Positions 9,202-18,196 of a stretch of DNA of 39,133 bases are shown piece after piece. The notes under the pieces are model-generated. The model searched no databases, was not told the DNA's origin, and was given only the letters and a program-made list of their open reading frames with translations. Position 1 is the stretch's first letter. Each line of letters opens with the position of its first letter. Source of the DNA: Pirellulaceae bacterium (lineage in GTDB: Bacteria; Planctomycetota; Planctomycetia; Pirellulales; Pirellulaceae); assembly GCA_030748485.1 (NCBI GenBank), contig JASMLW010000464.1, forward strand, positions 1-39,133, given 5' to 3'. The translations under genes and the position numbers were made by a program.

Positions 9202-9915
9202 GTTGAGCGACCAGCCCTGATTTGGAAACACGCCGTAGATGCCCTGCGTGAAGATCAGGTCGATGTAGTCGTCGGCGATCTGGATCTTGCTTTTTGGCAC
9301 GAGAACGATGTCGGAATCGCTGAGCCAGAGTTCGTCGGACGGAGCCGGCGATTTGCCCCACAGGGCGCCTTGCAAATCGACCTTCGTGGCGATCAATCGC
9401 CAGTCCGCCGTGCGGCGGAAGATCACGATCTGCCTCAGGTTGCCTCCGTGACGCCAACCGCCGGCCTGCGCGATCGCCATCATCGCGGTCGTGGGCCGGT
9501 TGACCGCGACGGCTCCCGGATTCGTTACTTCACCCAACACGTACGCCATGCGGGGCGCGGGAGTGCGGAGTGCGGGCGTCACTTCCAGGCCATCGACAAT
9601 CTCGCTGTAACGCTCATTGATCTCGCGCATCAATTCTTCGAGGGTAAGGCCCTGAACGGCGACGCGACCGATCGAGGGCAGTGAGATCGAGCCGTCGGGC
9701 GCAACCATCTCCTGCACGCCCTGACCGCCGCTCGCCGCGGCCCGGCTGTCGACCGTCGAACGGAGATCGTCCAGCTTCGTGTTTGTGCGAATCGGCGTGA
9801 CCGTGATCGTCGAGTGCTTGTAGAACTCCTTGTAGCGATTGACCAAGTCGTCCTGAAGAGTTTTGACAGTTCGATTCGACGCGCGGACGCCGCCGACGTA
9901 CGGCAAGTAGATCAT
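9190..9915 (-). CDS. Polysaccharide export (Wza-like) protein, C-terminal part after a frameshift
   Basis: This frame encodes the second half of a polysaccharide biosynthesis/export protein. It contains the rest of the Poly_export domain (MIYLPYVGGVRASNRT onward, matching the usual DGxIxLPxVGxVxAxGxT pattern) and an SLBB-type domain (YVLGEVTNPGAVAV, with AIAQAGG). Such proteins form the periplasmic/outer-membrane channel for capsule or exopolysaccharide. The family sequence continues upstream of the ATG at 9915 in the same frame (SRLVTIQQDG), which shows that the true protein begins in the neighbouring frame at 10517 and that a one-base shift breaks it near 9940-9960. The ATGA overlap with the upstream part could in principle couple translation, but the fragment would then start inside a beta strand. 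Confidence 0.8.
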   Translation of the reverse strand: MIYLPYVGGVRASNRTVKTLQDDLVNRYKEFYKHSTITVTPIRTNTKLDDLRSTVDSRAAASGGQGVQEMVAPDGSISLPSIGRVAVQGLTLEELMREINERYSEIVDGLEVTPALRTPAPRMAYVLGEVTNPGAVAVNRPTTAMMAIAQAGGWRHGGNLRQIVIFRRTADWRLIATKVDLQGALWGKSPAPSDELWLSDSDIVLVPKSKIQIADDYIDLIFTQGIYGVFPNQGWSLNSTL

Positions 9916-10517
9916 CCCGTCTTGCTGAATGGTGACCAGCCGACTTGCTCGACCGGCGCCTCAATGCGCAACTCATCGCCGACGTTGAGACGATACTCGG
10001 ACGTTTCTTCGCGCGTGATGCGGTAGAAGAAGCCGAGCATGTCGCCGACGCGAAACCGATAGACGGCGACGTGCTGAGTTCGGGCCGGGCCGACGTATCC
10101 GCCTTGAGCGAACACACTCCGCCACTCGATCGGTTGACGGCACTCCCAACTCGGTTCGCCCGGACCTGCGTACATTCGGCTGTCGACGCCGCACAGCGTG
10201 GGGTCGTAGGGGACGAACGGACCCTGAACTGCGCCCGGTCCGTCTTCTTCGTGAGCCACCAAGCGGATTTCCGACACGGCGGGATGATTGGCGTTCGTCC
10301 GCCGCGTGGCGACGCGGTCGGTCGGCTCCCGCTCCCAAACGGAGGTCGTCGATGTCGACACGGCAGTTGTTGCCGCGGCGGCTTCTCGCCGCTTCCCACG
10401 CTCCTCCCGTCGCGGGGGCTCGCCTGACGATCCCCACGACGCCAACATGAGACCCACGCCGACGGCGCTGATCGCTCCGGCTGACCAATACCGCATCATC
10501 CGTGAAGACGCCTTCAT
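9912..10517 (-). CDS. Polysaccharide export (Wza-like) protein, N-terminal part before a frameshift
   Basis: Encodes a membrane anchor (MKASSRMMRYW then a hydrophobic stretch to about residue 25, no lipobox Cys), an unassigned stretch of about 130 residues, and the opening of the Poly_export domain (YRLNVGDELRIEAPVE, about residues 178-194). Reading then runs out of family pattern and stops at 9912. I chose the ATG at 10517 because AGGAG (complement of 10527-10531) lies at good distance; a longer start at 10541 exists. The upstream TPR-like gene ends 45 bases away on the same strand, so the two probably form one transcript. With the part at 9190-9915 it should make a protein of about 440 residues. 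Confidence 0.78.
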   Translation of the reverse strand: MKASSRMMRYWSAGAISAVGVGLMLASWGSSGEPPRREERGKRREAAAATTAVSTSTTSVWEREPTDRVATRRTNANHPAVSEIRLVAHEEDGPGAVQGPFVPYDPTLCGVDSRMYAGPGEPSWECRQPIEWRSVFAQGGYVGPARTQHVAVYRFRVGDMLGFFYRITREETSEYRLNVGDELRIEAPVEQVGWSPFSKTG

Positions 10518-10562
10518 TGACTCTAGCTCCTGTGATGCCACACGTTGCGCGGTGACGAGCGC

Positions 10563-12170
10563 CTACGGTTTTCGCGGTCCCCACCAGGACGAACTCGTCG
10601 ACACATTCCGCGCCGGTGGAGGCGGGCCCGCGGGTCGTGGTCGCGCCGCGCCCGCATTTGCCGTTTGAACCGCGGCGGGCCCGGCCGTTTGCGCGAACTC
10701 TTCCGTATCGACCCAGCGGACGTATCCATGTTCATCTCGACTGGCGAACGGAGCCGGCTGGCGTTGCCGATCTTGCTCAGCCGCCTGCCTCTCGTAGTCG
10801 GCCAGTCGAGCCAGATCGAACTCTTGCAAACGCTCGTGAACGTGCGCCAAGTTGTGCCAACCAGCGACGGTCGGTTGGGCCGACAAACTCTGAATCAAGA
10901 TCTGCTTGGCCGGCTCGTACTCTCCGTATCCGGCCAACAAGACGGCCAGTTCGTTCGCCGCCAAATGGTGGTCTGGGTCGATCATCAAAGCAGCTTGATG
11001 AAACGCCATCGCTTTGGGACCGTGAAGGTTGTCGCGCGGACTGGGTTGGCTGGCCATGCCCTTGTGTAACTTGCCAAGTGAGTAGAGCGCGGAACTGGCC
11101 TGCCGGCTTTCCCCCAATGCGTCCACCAGCTGTTGCTGGGCGAACGTGAAGTACATCTGCAGCGCTTCGGGATACGAGAGACGGTCGAGGTCGGCGATCT
11201 GCTTGAGGACAGGCGTGTCATGCACGAGCACGACGTGGGAGAGTTGAGGCGGGCGTCGACTCTGCGAGTAGGCGTACAGGTCGCCCGCCTCCTTGAACGC
11301 GGTCATCGACGCATCCAAGCGATCGCGCCGCACTCCTCTATCGATCGTATCGAGCGCTTGAGCGATCATGTTGAGCGACCGCTCAAAGTTGCTCTTGGCC
11401 GCAAAGACCGCCTGCTTCTCGGCCAACAGGGCTCCCTGTTCGATCAGTCGGCGAGCTTGCTCCAGGGTCCTCGCCCGGAGGTTTCGCCGGCGGACCTGAT
11501 CGGCCCCGCTCGCCTGATTGGCAAGCGTGTTCGACCTGACGACAGAACGCGTTTCGACCGGAACGTCGAAAGGAGGTGGGAACGCTGGAATCGCACTCCA
11601 CACTCCGCCGTCCTGGCCAAACGCATCCGACGTCGCCGGGTTCACAGTTGCCGAGTTCACAGTTGGCCGCGCCTGGGTGAACGGTGGGGGGCGCGAGGCA
11701 ATCGGGCCGGGAACTGAAACCACCTCGCCGGTCGACGTGTGATGATGCAAGTGCTCCTCGTGATGCACGGGCAGCGCTCGCGCGGCAGCGGACGTTGGCT
11801 GCGCGGCCATCGGTGAGGTGAAGGGCAGGGTGGTCGAATCGTATTCAGCATCGTATTCAGACGCCAGCGGCGGCGAGACTTCGGCCGTCAAACCGGGCGG
11901 AGCGGCGATCAACATCTCCTCGTCAGCCGCCATTTGGCGGGGGCTGTCCCAGCGGCTCATCGGCAACGGCAAGGGCAACGGAGACAACGTCCGCGGCTCA
12001 GTTGCTTCGGCTACTTCGGTGAAGGGATAGCCAAATTCGGCGGAGGTCGGTCCGCTCGTCGCCGGGTCGACGTAGGTGGGTGAATGGTGCGGCTTGGCAG
12101 AGAAACAAAGCACGCCGCCGACAAGCAGCGCCGCCGGCAGTAGATAGATCGCGGGCGATCCTTCACTCAT
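10563..12170 (-). CDS. Membrane-anchored TPR-like protein
   Basis: A protein of about 535 residues. After the start comes a single hydrophobic anchor (IYLLPAALLVGGVLCF), then a Pro/Ser/Thr-rich low-complexity stretch of about 200 residues, then an alpha-helical half with TPR-like pairs (FERSLNMIAQALDTID, YSLGKLHKGMA, AALMIDPDHHLAANELAVLL, WHNLAHVHERLQEFDLARLADYERQ). The last 40 residues are again Pro-rich. TPR proteins bind other proteins; next to a polysaccharide export gene on the same strand this may be an assembly or scaffold partner, which is inference from position only. The start is uncertain: ATGs at 12263, 12179 and 12170 are in frame and none has a strong ribosome site. The 290 bases upstream (12171-12460) hold nothing I recognise. 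Confidence 0.72.
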   Translation of the reverse strand: MSEGSPAIYLLPAALLVGGVLCFSAKPHHSPTYVDPATSGPTSAEFGYPFTEVAEATEPRTLSPLPLPLPMSRWDSPRQMAADEEMLIAAPPGLTAEVSPPLASEYDAEYDSTTLPFTSPMAAQPTSAAARALPVHHEEHLHHHTSTGEVVSVPGPIASRPPPFTQARPTVNSATVNPATSDAFGQDGGVWSAIPAFPPPFDVPVETRSVVRSNTLANQASGADQVRRRNLRARTLEQARRLIEQGALLAEKQAVFAAKSNFERSLNMIAQALDTIDRGVRRDRLDASMTAFKEAGDLYAYSQSRRPPQLSHVVLVHDTPVLKQIADLDRLSYPEALQMYFTFAQQQLVDALGESRQASSALYSLGKLHKGMASQPSPRDNLHGPKAMAFHQAALMIDPDHHLAANELAVLLAGYGEYEPAKQILIQSLSAQPTVAGWHNLAHVHERLQEFDLARLADYERQAAEQDRQRQPAPFASRDEHGYVRWVDTEEFAQTAGPAAVQTANAGAARPRPAGPPPPARNVSTSSSWWGPRKP

Positions 12171-12460
12171 GGCAAACATCCGTGCAAACGTGAATCGAGG
12201 GGCGGCGCGTAGTGGAGCGGCCAACCTAGCCATCGACTCCCAGCAATCCCCACGTTGAACCATTCAGGCGTCGAACGGGGGCAGTCACCGCTCGTCGTCG
12301 TCGCAGCCGTCAAACCCGCAAGGAACCGAACGGAAATGCCGTCAGCGCAGTTACAACCGGTTCAATCGGCCGACCAACGGGATCGGACCAGCCCAGCCAG
12401 CGGGAAAGAGTCATTTGCGCAGCGCGCAGTGTGTGGACGCCAGCGATCGGCCACCGTCGG

Positions 12461-13015
12461 TCAGGCTTCAAACGGGTCCGACTCGAGCCGATTCAGAGGG
12501 TTGTCGTTGGGATCGCTGGCGATGGGCGATTCGATCGGGCCCTCGTAGCGGCGAACCACCATGCGGTTGCCGGAAACGGAGACGACTTCCACGATCTGGT
12601 TGGGCTCCAACGGATCGCTCTCGCTAACCGCGTCGTACGATTGCCCGTCGATCTGCACGATGCCGCTGGGCAACATCTTGGTCTTCACCTCGCCATGACG
12701 GCCGACGAGTTCCGCCCGCTCGTCGTAGACCTTGACGTCCTCTTCCGTCGGCGAATCGGGCATCACCGACTTGCCCATCGGAGTATGCGGCCAAACCTTC
12801 AACGCCAGCAGCAGGGACAACGGCGTCACGATAAGGTTGACGGTCAACATCATCACGCCCGCGCGGGGGCCGGCGAAGAAGGCGGTGACGATCGAGCCGA
12901 CCAGGCAGACCGCCGCGCCGATGCTGAGGATTCCACCCGATGGAATGAACAATTCCAGGATGACCAGGAAGAGGCCGATCAACAACAGAGCGATTGACCA
13001 ATAGATCGGTTCCAT
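12461..13015 (-). CDS. Short NfeD family membrane protein
   Basis: A 184-residue protein with two or three N-terminal membrane helices (YWSIALLLIGLFLVILEL; GILSIGAAVCLVGSIVTAFFAG; VMMLTVNLIVTPLSLLLAL) and a C-terminal soluble OB-fold-like NfeD domain (about 105-170; GRHGEVKTKMLPSGIVQIDG, NQIVEVVSVSGNRMVVRR). NfeD proteins usually work with stomatin/flotillin-like (SPFH) membrane proteins; none is visible here. It lies 55 bases after the long NfeD gene on the same strand, so the two are probably co-transcribed. The GGILSIGAAV loop resembles the corresponding part of the long protein. Confidence 0.85.
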   Translation of the reverse strand: MEPIYWSIALLLIGLFLVILELFIPSGGILSIGAAVCLVGSIVTAFFAGPRAGVMMLTVNLIVTPLSLLLALKVWPHTPMGKSVMPDSPTEEDVKVYDERAELVGRHGEVKTKMLPSGIVQIDGQSYDAVSESDPLEPNQIVEVVSVSGNRMVVRRYEGPIESPIASDPNDNPLNRLESDPFEA

Positions 13016-13070
13016 GTCGGATCTCGAGCGAGTCGTGCCGGCAGAGTCGGAAAGCTCTGCGCGAGTTTCG

Positions 13071-15245
13071 TTATCCTACGTCTTCCAGCGGCGCGACGCG
13101 AACGCGATTCCCCAACACCTCGCGGACGACGACGGCGGCTCCCGAACGGATCAGCCCGCCGTCGGTGATGACGTCGATCGTTTCGTCGCCGAAGCGAGCT
13201 TTCCCGCCAGGCGCGAGCTGTGTCGCCGCCACTCCCCGCTTGCCCAGCAGGTGATCGAGATAGACCAAGGTTTCCCGACGGCTGATCTCGGCGCGTTGCT
13301 CGGCGGCGGGCGGCAAGACCATCATTTGGCGGAACACGGGGAACTTCGGCAGCGTGCGATAGATCAGCGAGACGAGTATCAGCGCGCCGAGGATTGAGCC
13401 GGCGAGGGAGACGATCGACAGCGGGAAACGCTCCATCTGATACGCGTTCTGCGGAATCACAAAGGTTTGGCTGGCGAGGATCAGTGAGCCGAACACCATC
13501 ACGACTCCGCCGATCCCGAAGACGCCGAATCCGGGAATCAACGCCAGTTCGACGACGATGGCGGCGACTCCGCCGATGAACAGCAACGCTTCCAACCACC
13601 CCGCGCTGCCGCTGAGGAACTGAACCCAGAAGAACAGCAGGAACGAAACGGCGGAGACAAAGCCGGGGATGCCCAATCCCGGAGCCGAAGCCTCGCTCAT
13701 CAGCGCGAAGAAGGCGATGATGAGCAGGGTGCGAGCCAGCCAGGGCTCCTGCGCCCACTGTTCGATAGCGAGCACCACGCCGCCGGGCTCGGCCCGCTCG
13801 ACCTCGTGCAACGTGAACATGCGTTCGACGTCTTCGTAAGAATCGACGACTCGAGCGCCGGCGAAGCGTTCGACATCCGCCGCGGAAAATCCGCGCTCGA
13901 AGTTGACCTCCTCTTCGCGCTGCCAAGCATCGGCGTCCTTCTCGCTGAACTCCGCTTCACAAAAAACTCGCTCCTGGTCACCACGAGTGTATCGGTGCGC
14001 GCGCAACTGAGGGTCGACGGCGCCGAGGACGATCGTCCAATTGCGTCCTTTGGCGGCGGCGATCTTGCGAATTGGCGGCTCCAAGTCGCGCCGCGCCGCT
14101 TCGCTCAAATGCTCTTCGCCCGGTCCACCCAGTTCCGCGTCGTGCCGAAGAATGAGCTCGTCGCACGCAAACGCGATCGCGGCGGAGTCAGCCAGCGCGC
14201 GGGAGTCGATATAGGCGATCGTGCGAATCTTCTGCAACTCGGCCAACTCGCTTGCGAACGTCAATGAGTCGACCGCCGAACCCCCCGTGCTGTCGATCGT
14301 CACGAGCACCGTCTCAACGTCCCCGCGGGCCAATTGCCGCCGCATGGCGTGCTGCGCGTCGCGGATTCGCTTGCTCGTTATCACGCCGTGAATCTCGACT
14401 CGGATGGCGCGCGTTCGTTCTTCGCCGAGCACGGTCGCCTGCAGCGCGCCGGCCGGCAGTCCCAGGGCCGTCGCCAACTCGCTGAGATTCGCGGCCCGGT
14501 GAGTGACCACTCCCAGCTCCGTTCGCAAGCGACGACCCGTGAATTCGCCCAATTCGCCCACCGCCACAACCGTCGTCTCCTCGGTGATGACCGAATCGAT
14601 CTGCAGCCTTTGAACTCCCGCGCGGTCGACGTAACGGATGCCGTCAGCCGTATCGACTTTGAGCAGTTCAGCTTGCTTGTCGAGCATAGCGAGGGCGATC
14701 GGAGGCAGTGCGACCAGGCGGTGCTCGGCCACCGTTTGGTACGCGGCCCGCATCGTTTCGTCGATCGTCGACTCACCCACTCCCGCCGATCCCAAAACGG
14801 CCTCGTCCGCCATGACAATCTGGCCGCACGCCAATACGGGCAACACGGCGTGCCCGCGAACGGCGCGGGGCACATAGGCCACCAACTGCGCCGACGCCAC
14901 CTCGTCGCTCGTCAAGAAACGGGCCAACGAAAGGGCTCGTTCGAATTCCGTAGCCGCCCCCGTCTCATCGCTCGCGGAAGAGAACTGCAACACCAGCAAC
15001 GGTTCCACCGCAGCGGATTCCGCCACCAACTCGCGAAGTCTCGACTTGATCTTAGCGTCCCCATCGCCCGTCAACGGCAGGTCGATTTGAACCAAGTGGG
15101 CAGGCGGAGACCGACCAGCCGCCCGATCGTCTTGGGCGACGAGAGGGCCGACCGTGAACAGGACGACAGCGACCCATACCTGGGCGGCGCGTCCAGAAGC
15201 GACGCGTCCAGAAGCGGCCGTCATTAGGGAGATTACCCAGCGCAT
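13071..15245 (-). CDS. Long NfeD protein with ClpP-class serine protease domain
   Basis: A 724-residue membrane protease of the long NfeD type. An N-terminal hydrophobic segment (about 21-37) acts as signal or anchor. Residues about 50-160 form a ClpP-like fold that lacks the nucleophile (GHAVLPVLACGQIVM where active members have Ser). Residues about 280-375 form a second ClpP-like fold with VTIDSTGGSAVDS and a probable nucleophile Ser354 in ALADSAAIAFACDELI. Four or five membrane helices follow (about 500-620), then a C-terminal NfeD OB-fold domain (about 655-720). Archaeal relatives cleave stomatin. The start is uncertain (ATG at 15245 or 15224); a 15-base direct duplication near 15190 (GCGTCCAGAAGC twice) lengthens the N-terminus. 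Confidence 0.85.
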   Translation of the reverse strand: MRWVISLMTAASGRVASGRAAQVWVAVVLFTVGPLVAQDDRAAGRSPPAHLVQIDLPLTGDGDAKIKSRLRELVAESAAVEPLLVLQFSSASDETGAATEFERALSLARFLTSDEVASAQLVAYVPRAVRGHAVLPVLACGQIVMADEAVLGSAGVGESTIDETMRAAYQTVAEHRLVALPPIALAMLDKQAELLKVDTADGIRYVDRAGVQRLQIDSVITEETTVVAVGELGEFTGRRLRTELGVVTHRAANLSELATALGLPAGALQATVLGEERTRAIRVEIHGVITSKRIRDAQHAMRRQLARGDVETVLVTIDSTGGSAVDSLTFASELAELQKIRTIAYIDSRALADSAAIAFACDELILRHDAELGGPGEEHLSEAARRDLEPPIRKIAAAKGRNWTIVLGAVDPQLRAHRYTRGDQERVFCEAEFSEKDADAWQREEEVNFERGFSAADVERFAGARVVDSYEDVERMFTLHEVERAEPGGVVLAIEQWAQEPWLARTLLIIAFFALMSEASAPGLGIPGFVSAVSFLLFFWVQFLSGSAGWLEALLFIGGVAAIVVELALIPGFGVFGIGGVVMVFGSLILASQTFVIPQNAYQMERFPLSIVSLAGSILGALILVSLIYRTLPKFPVFRQMMVLPPAAEQRAEISRRETLVYLDHLLGKRGVAATQLAPGGKARFGDETIDVITDGGLIRSGAAVVVREVLGNRVRVAPLEDVG

Positions 15246-15369
15246 GGTCTCGAATCCGTGTTGGCGACCAGGACATCACCAGCTCGGCTGGCTCGATGTC
15301 GTGCACATCCGCCGCAGCCTCGCGGGCATTTTCCCATTATAGGTCGCCCTTCACCGCGGGCAACGCGCG

Positions 15370-17355
15370 TTATCGCCGCCCAAACGACGGCAGGAGTCCG
15401 CGCCGCGATTCACGAGCCGCTGGGCGCTCCGCCGGAACTCCGATGTCCGCGTCGTCCACTCGCCAACCCGAATCGGGGCGAATGTTGTAGAACGACTGCC
15501 GAAAGACGTTCAAACTGATGTGCAGCGGATTGACCTGCCGCTGTTCGAACTCGTACGTCGTGCGGCTCGGGTTCCTCACCGGGTCGTAGCCGGGCGAAAA
15601 AATGACCAGCGCTCGCGGCAGGTATTTGCGATCGACTTGGGTGTCGAGGATGATCCGGACGAACTGAAAGTTGCCGGCGTCCTCGCGACCCTTCGGATAC
15701 GCCTCGAGCCAGAACGTGTCGCGCATGTTCTCCGGTGGTTGCACCAGACGCAGCCAAAACCGCCGCTTGATGTCGGCCGCCTTCGCGCTCAACAGAAACG
15801 GCAGCGGCCCGTTGATGATCTTCGGGCCTTGGACATTGGGCGGCAACGTCCGCTTCTTGATCACCCGGTTTGGGTAGTCGTATTGATAGATGTGCGTCCC
15901 GTCGCACACCCAGTGATCTCCCGGAGTGTCGAGCGGCTCGTACAAAGGCTTGCTGGGATTGGTGGGGTCGGTCTTGCGAAACACTTCGCTGCGATTGACC
16001 TTGTACAACCCTTTGTCCGGTTGCTCGAACTTGATCTCGCCCATGCTGTACTCGCGAGCGAACTGCTTGGGCCCAAAGTTGGGATCCCAGTCCCATCGCT
16101 TGAATTCACATTGGTAGTAGCTGATGTCCTTGGTACTGAACTCCCAATATCTCAGCAGTAGATCGACCTGCTGGCGGTGTCTCTCCGACAGCGGCCCGAA
16201 CGGCGGAGCCGACGGTTGTTGGTTTGCTTGTGGCGGGCCGAGTGGATTCGTTGACGACCGTTGGCCGGCGTCGCCCGGCGGTGAGGCAAGTGGGCGACCG
16301 CCCAACGGGACTCCGCCGTCCGTCGCACGCGGATTCGCGCTGACCGGAAGATCTTGACGCCCGCTGAAGCGGCCCGAATTGGGCAAGGTGCGAACGGGCG
16401 GCCGAGTTTGCGTTTCCCCCGTCCACCGACCAGCATCATCCGCTGGGCGAGTTATTTGAGGACGCCCGGGCTGCGGAGACTGCAACGTCGCTCCCCGCGG
16501 ATCACCCCCCAACCCATCGCGCTCGTTCTGAAACTGGCCAGTCTGAAACTGCCGTCGCTGAGGCGACAATTCTTGTGACTCGTTGACCGGCAACCGTGAA
16601 GCCTGATCCCCAGTCCACGACTCATCCCCAGTCCGCGTCTCATCCGCAGTCCACGTCTGTTGGTCCTGTGCACTGGCCACTCGGTGCGACCCGCTGGAGT
16701 CGCTCTGGTAGCGGTTGCTCTGGGATCCAGTTTGTGCGTTGTACCGGCCGCCAACCTGGTGCTGCTGGCTCTGGCCCGCGCCCCCTTGGTAACGGCTGTC
16801 GGAAAGCCCACTCTGACCGCCGGGATTTTGGTCGCCCCAGCTCTGGTTACCGAAACTGCCTTGAGTTCCCCCATCGCGTCGGTGCTGACCTTCGCTTCGC
16901 CCCTGATCATGATAGCCAGCGCCCGCGTCAGTCTGGAATCGGCCCGTCGCTGGAACTTGAGTTGACCGCGCGTCGCCGCGGCCGAACGTATTGACCTGGT
17001 TGCTTTGTCGGCCGAGCGCGCCCTGATACTGGCCACTCTGATACTGGCCACTCTGGTATTGGCCGCCCTGGTATTGGGCGCTTTGGGACTGGCCGCTCTG
17101 GGCGCCTTGGTAGCGGCTGCCTTGGTCGCTCTGGTACTGGTTGCTCGAGCTGCCTTCATTCTGACTGTTGAGGTTACTCTGGTACTGACTGTACTGACTG
17201 CCACTGCCGGACCGGTATTGGTCTTGGTATGGAGGGCTCTGAGATTGGACGGGCAGCCCGGAGTAGGGGCGAGCAACTCCGGTTATCTGGCCGATGGCCG
17301 CGCAGGTAAGCGACAGCAAAAAGGTCGCGACGATCCAAACGCTGGAGGGCTTCAA
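15370..17355 (-). CDS. Secreted TIGR03009-like planctomycete protein with Gln/Tyr/Ser repeats
   Basis: A 661-residue protein. The start is TTG at 17355, favoured because AAAGGAG (complement of 17363-17369) lies seven bases upstream and a signal peptide follows at once (VWIVATFLLSLTCAAIG). Residues about 30-380 are low complexity, with repeated QYQSGQYQ and related units and many Gly, Ser and Gln. Residues about 395-640 are a globular domain (LLRYWEFSTKDISYYQCEFKRW, YKVNRSEVFRKTDPT, WVCDGTHIYQYDYPN, FWLEAYPK, VRIILD) resembling the planctomycete family TIGR03009 and, loosely, outer-membrane lipoprotein carrier-like folds. Function unknown; it probably acts in the periplasm. The downstream end is separated from the long NfeD start by 124 bases. 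Confidence 0.8.
   Translation of the reverse strand: MKPSSVWIVATFLLSLTCAAIGQITGVARPYSGLPVQSQSPPYQDQYRSGSGSQYSQYQSNLNSQNEGSSSNQYQSDQGSRYQGAQSGQSQSAQYQGGQYQSGQYQSGQYQGALGRQSNQVNTFGRGDARSTQVPATGRFQTDAGAGYHDQGRSEGQHRRDGGTQGSFGNQSWGDQNPGGQSGLSDSRYQGGAGQSQQHQVGGRYNAQTGSQSNRYQSDSSGSHRVASAQDQQTWTADETRTGDESWTGDQASRLPVNESQELSPQRRQFQTGQFQNERDGLGGDPRGATLQSPQPGRPQITRPADDAGRWTGETQTRPPVRTLPNSGRFSGRQDLPVSANPRATDGGVPLGGRPLASPPGDAGQRSSTNPLGPPQANQQPSAPPFGPLSERHRQQVDLLLRYWEFSTKDISYYQCEFKRWDWDPNFGPKQFAREYSMGEIKFEQPDKGLYKVNRSEVFRKTDPTNPSKPLYEPLDTPGDHWVCDGTHIYQYDYPNRVIKKRTLPPNVQGPKIINGPLPFLLSAKAADIKRRFWLRLVQPPENMRDTFWLEAYPKGREDAGNFQFVRIILDTQVDRKYLPRALVIFSPGYDPVRNPSRTTYEFEQRQVNPLHISLNVFRQSFYNIRPDSGWRVDDADIGVPAERPAARESRRGLLPSFGRR
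17028..17110. repeat. In-frame 15-base repeats coding for QYQSG units
   Basis: Five to six near copies of a 15-base unit (CTGATACTGGCCACT and variants on the + strand) run head to tail within the secreted TIGR03009-like gene. Because the unit is a multiple of three, gain or loss of copies keeps the frame and changes only the length of the Gln/Tyr-rich stretch. Confidence 0.7.
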
Positions 17356-17499
17356 GACTCGACTCCTTTCGAGCGGCCGACAGAAAATGGTGCGGGATTG
17401 TAGCGATCCTCGGATCCACCGACCAGCCGGAAATCGACCTTCCCAGTGCGAGTTTCGGCGGTTTGCGAAGTCTGGGCGGCTCGAAACGGCTCGACGTCT

Positions 17500-18135
17500 T
17501 TAGATCTGTTCCTGCGAGGCGCGTTCGATGATTTGGCGGAACCGCTCTTCATCGATCTTGAGAGCGAATCGCATCCGCTGCAGTTGGTTGTTCTGCGAGG
17601 GCATCAGTTCTCCCGAGGCGGTGGCGACGAGAAAGCACATGCGGATGACGGACTCTTTTTGTTCGTCGGACCATTGGCCGGACGCTTCCCGTGAATAGCG
17701 GACGGCGTCGTAACCGCGGTCGAGCGCGTGGGCGGCCGCTTTCGCCTGCTCGACGATGTCGTCCACCGTCGTTTCTTCGTTGGTGAATTCGGCGACCAGT
17801 CGGCGAATCGTCTCCAGCTCTTCTTCGTCGACCGTGCCGTCGGCGATCATGATCAAAACCATGATGCGGTAGGCGTTTTCGAAAAACGCAATTTCGGCCG
17901 CTTCGCGGATCTGCTCGGGAGACATGTCGATCACGTCGGGGCGAAATGAGTTTTTACACGCGCGGCACTCGACGAATTCGCCCACCTGTTTGAGCGGAAT
18001 GAGCGGGACGAAATAGAGCGTCAGAAACTGACGCGCGATGCGACGCCGGTATTCGGTGTGGGCCTCGCAGTTGGGGCAATGAAAAGTGCCCGTGTCCCTT
18101 GTAAAGTTGATCGCCGTTGTGCCGATAATCAACAT
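17500..18135 (-). CDS. Zinc-ribbon plus TerB-like domain protein
   Basis: A 211-residue protein. Residues 1-68 form a zinc ribbon: CPNC (about 20-23) and CRAC (about 57-60), separated by a hydrophobic segment RQFLTLYFVPLIPL that could touch the membrane. Residues about 75-205 form a helical domain of the TerB kind, with the typical acidic motif IMIADGTVDEEELETIRRL and a second half ATASGELMPSQNNQLQRM. TerB-like domains are linked to metal or stress sensing at the membrane, but solitary zinc-ribbon/TerB proteins have no defined job. It lies between speA and the TIGR03009-like gene on the same strand with gaps of about 60 and 145 bases. Confidence 0.8.
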   Translation of the reverse strand: MLIIGTTAINFTRDTGTFHCPNCEAHTEYRRRIARQFLTLYFVPLIPLKQVGEFVECRACKNSFRPDVIDMSPEQIREAAEIAFFENAYRIMVLIMIADGTVDEEELETIRRLVAEFTNEETTVDDIVEQAKAAAHALDRGYDAVRYSREASGQWSDEQKESVIRMCFLVATASGELMPSQNNQLQRMRFALKIDEERFRQIIERASQEQI

Positions 18136-18196
18136 CGCTCAACGTCCGCTCTTAGTCCGACCGCGACGGGTCGGGGGTACTTTCCAAATCGCGCCG

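Noticed and set aside
9912-9970. Programmed -1 frameshifting in the polysaccharide export gene
   Set aside because: No X XXY YYZ slippery heptamer is visible near the break, so a mutation or sequence error is likelier.
12979-13926. 315-residue open frame on the - strand
   Set aside because: Same strand but other frame than long NfeD and overlapping it; extremely Arg-rich, a shadow.
14334-15227. 297-residue open frame on the + strand
   Set aside because: Antisense to the long NfeD gene; composition is Arg/His/Gln-rich with no domain.
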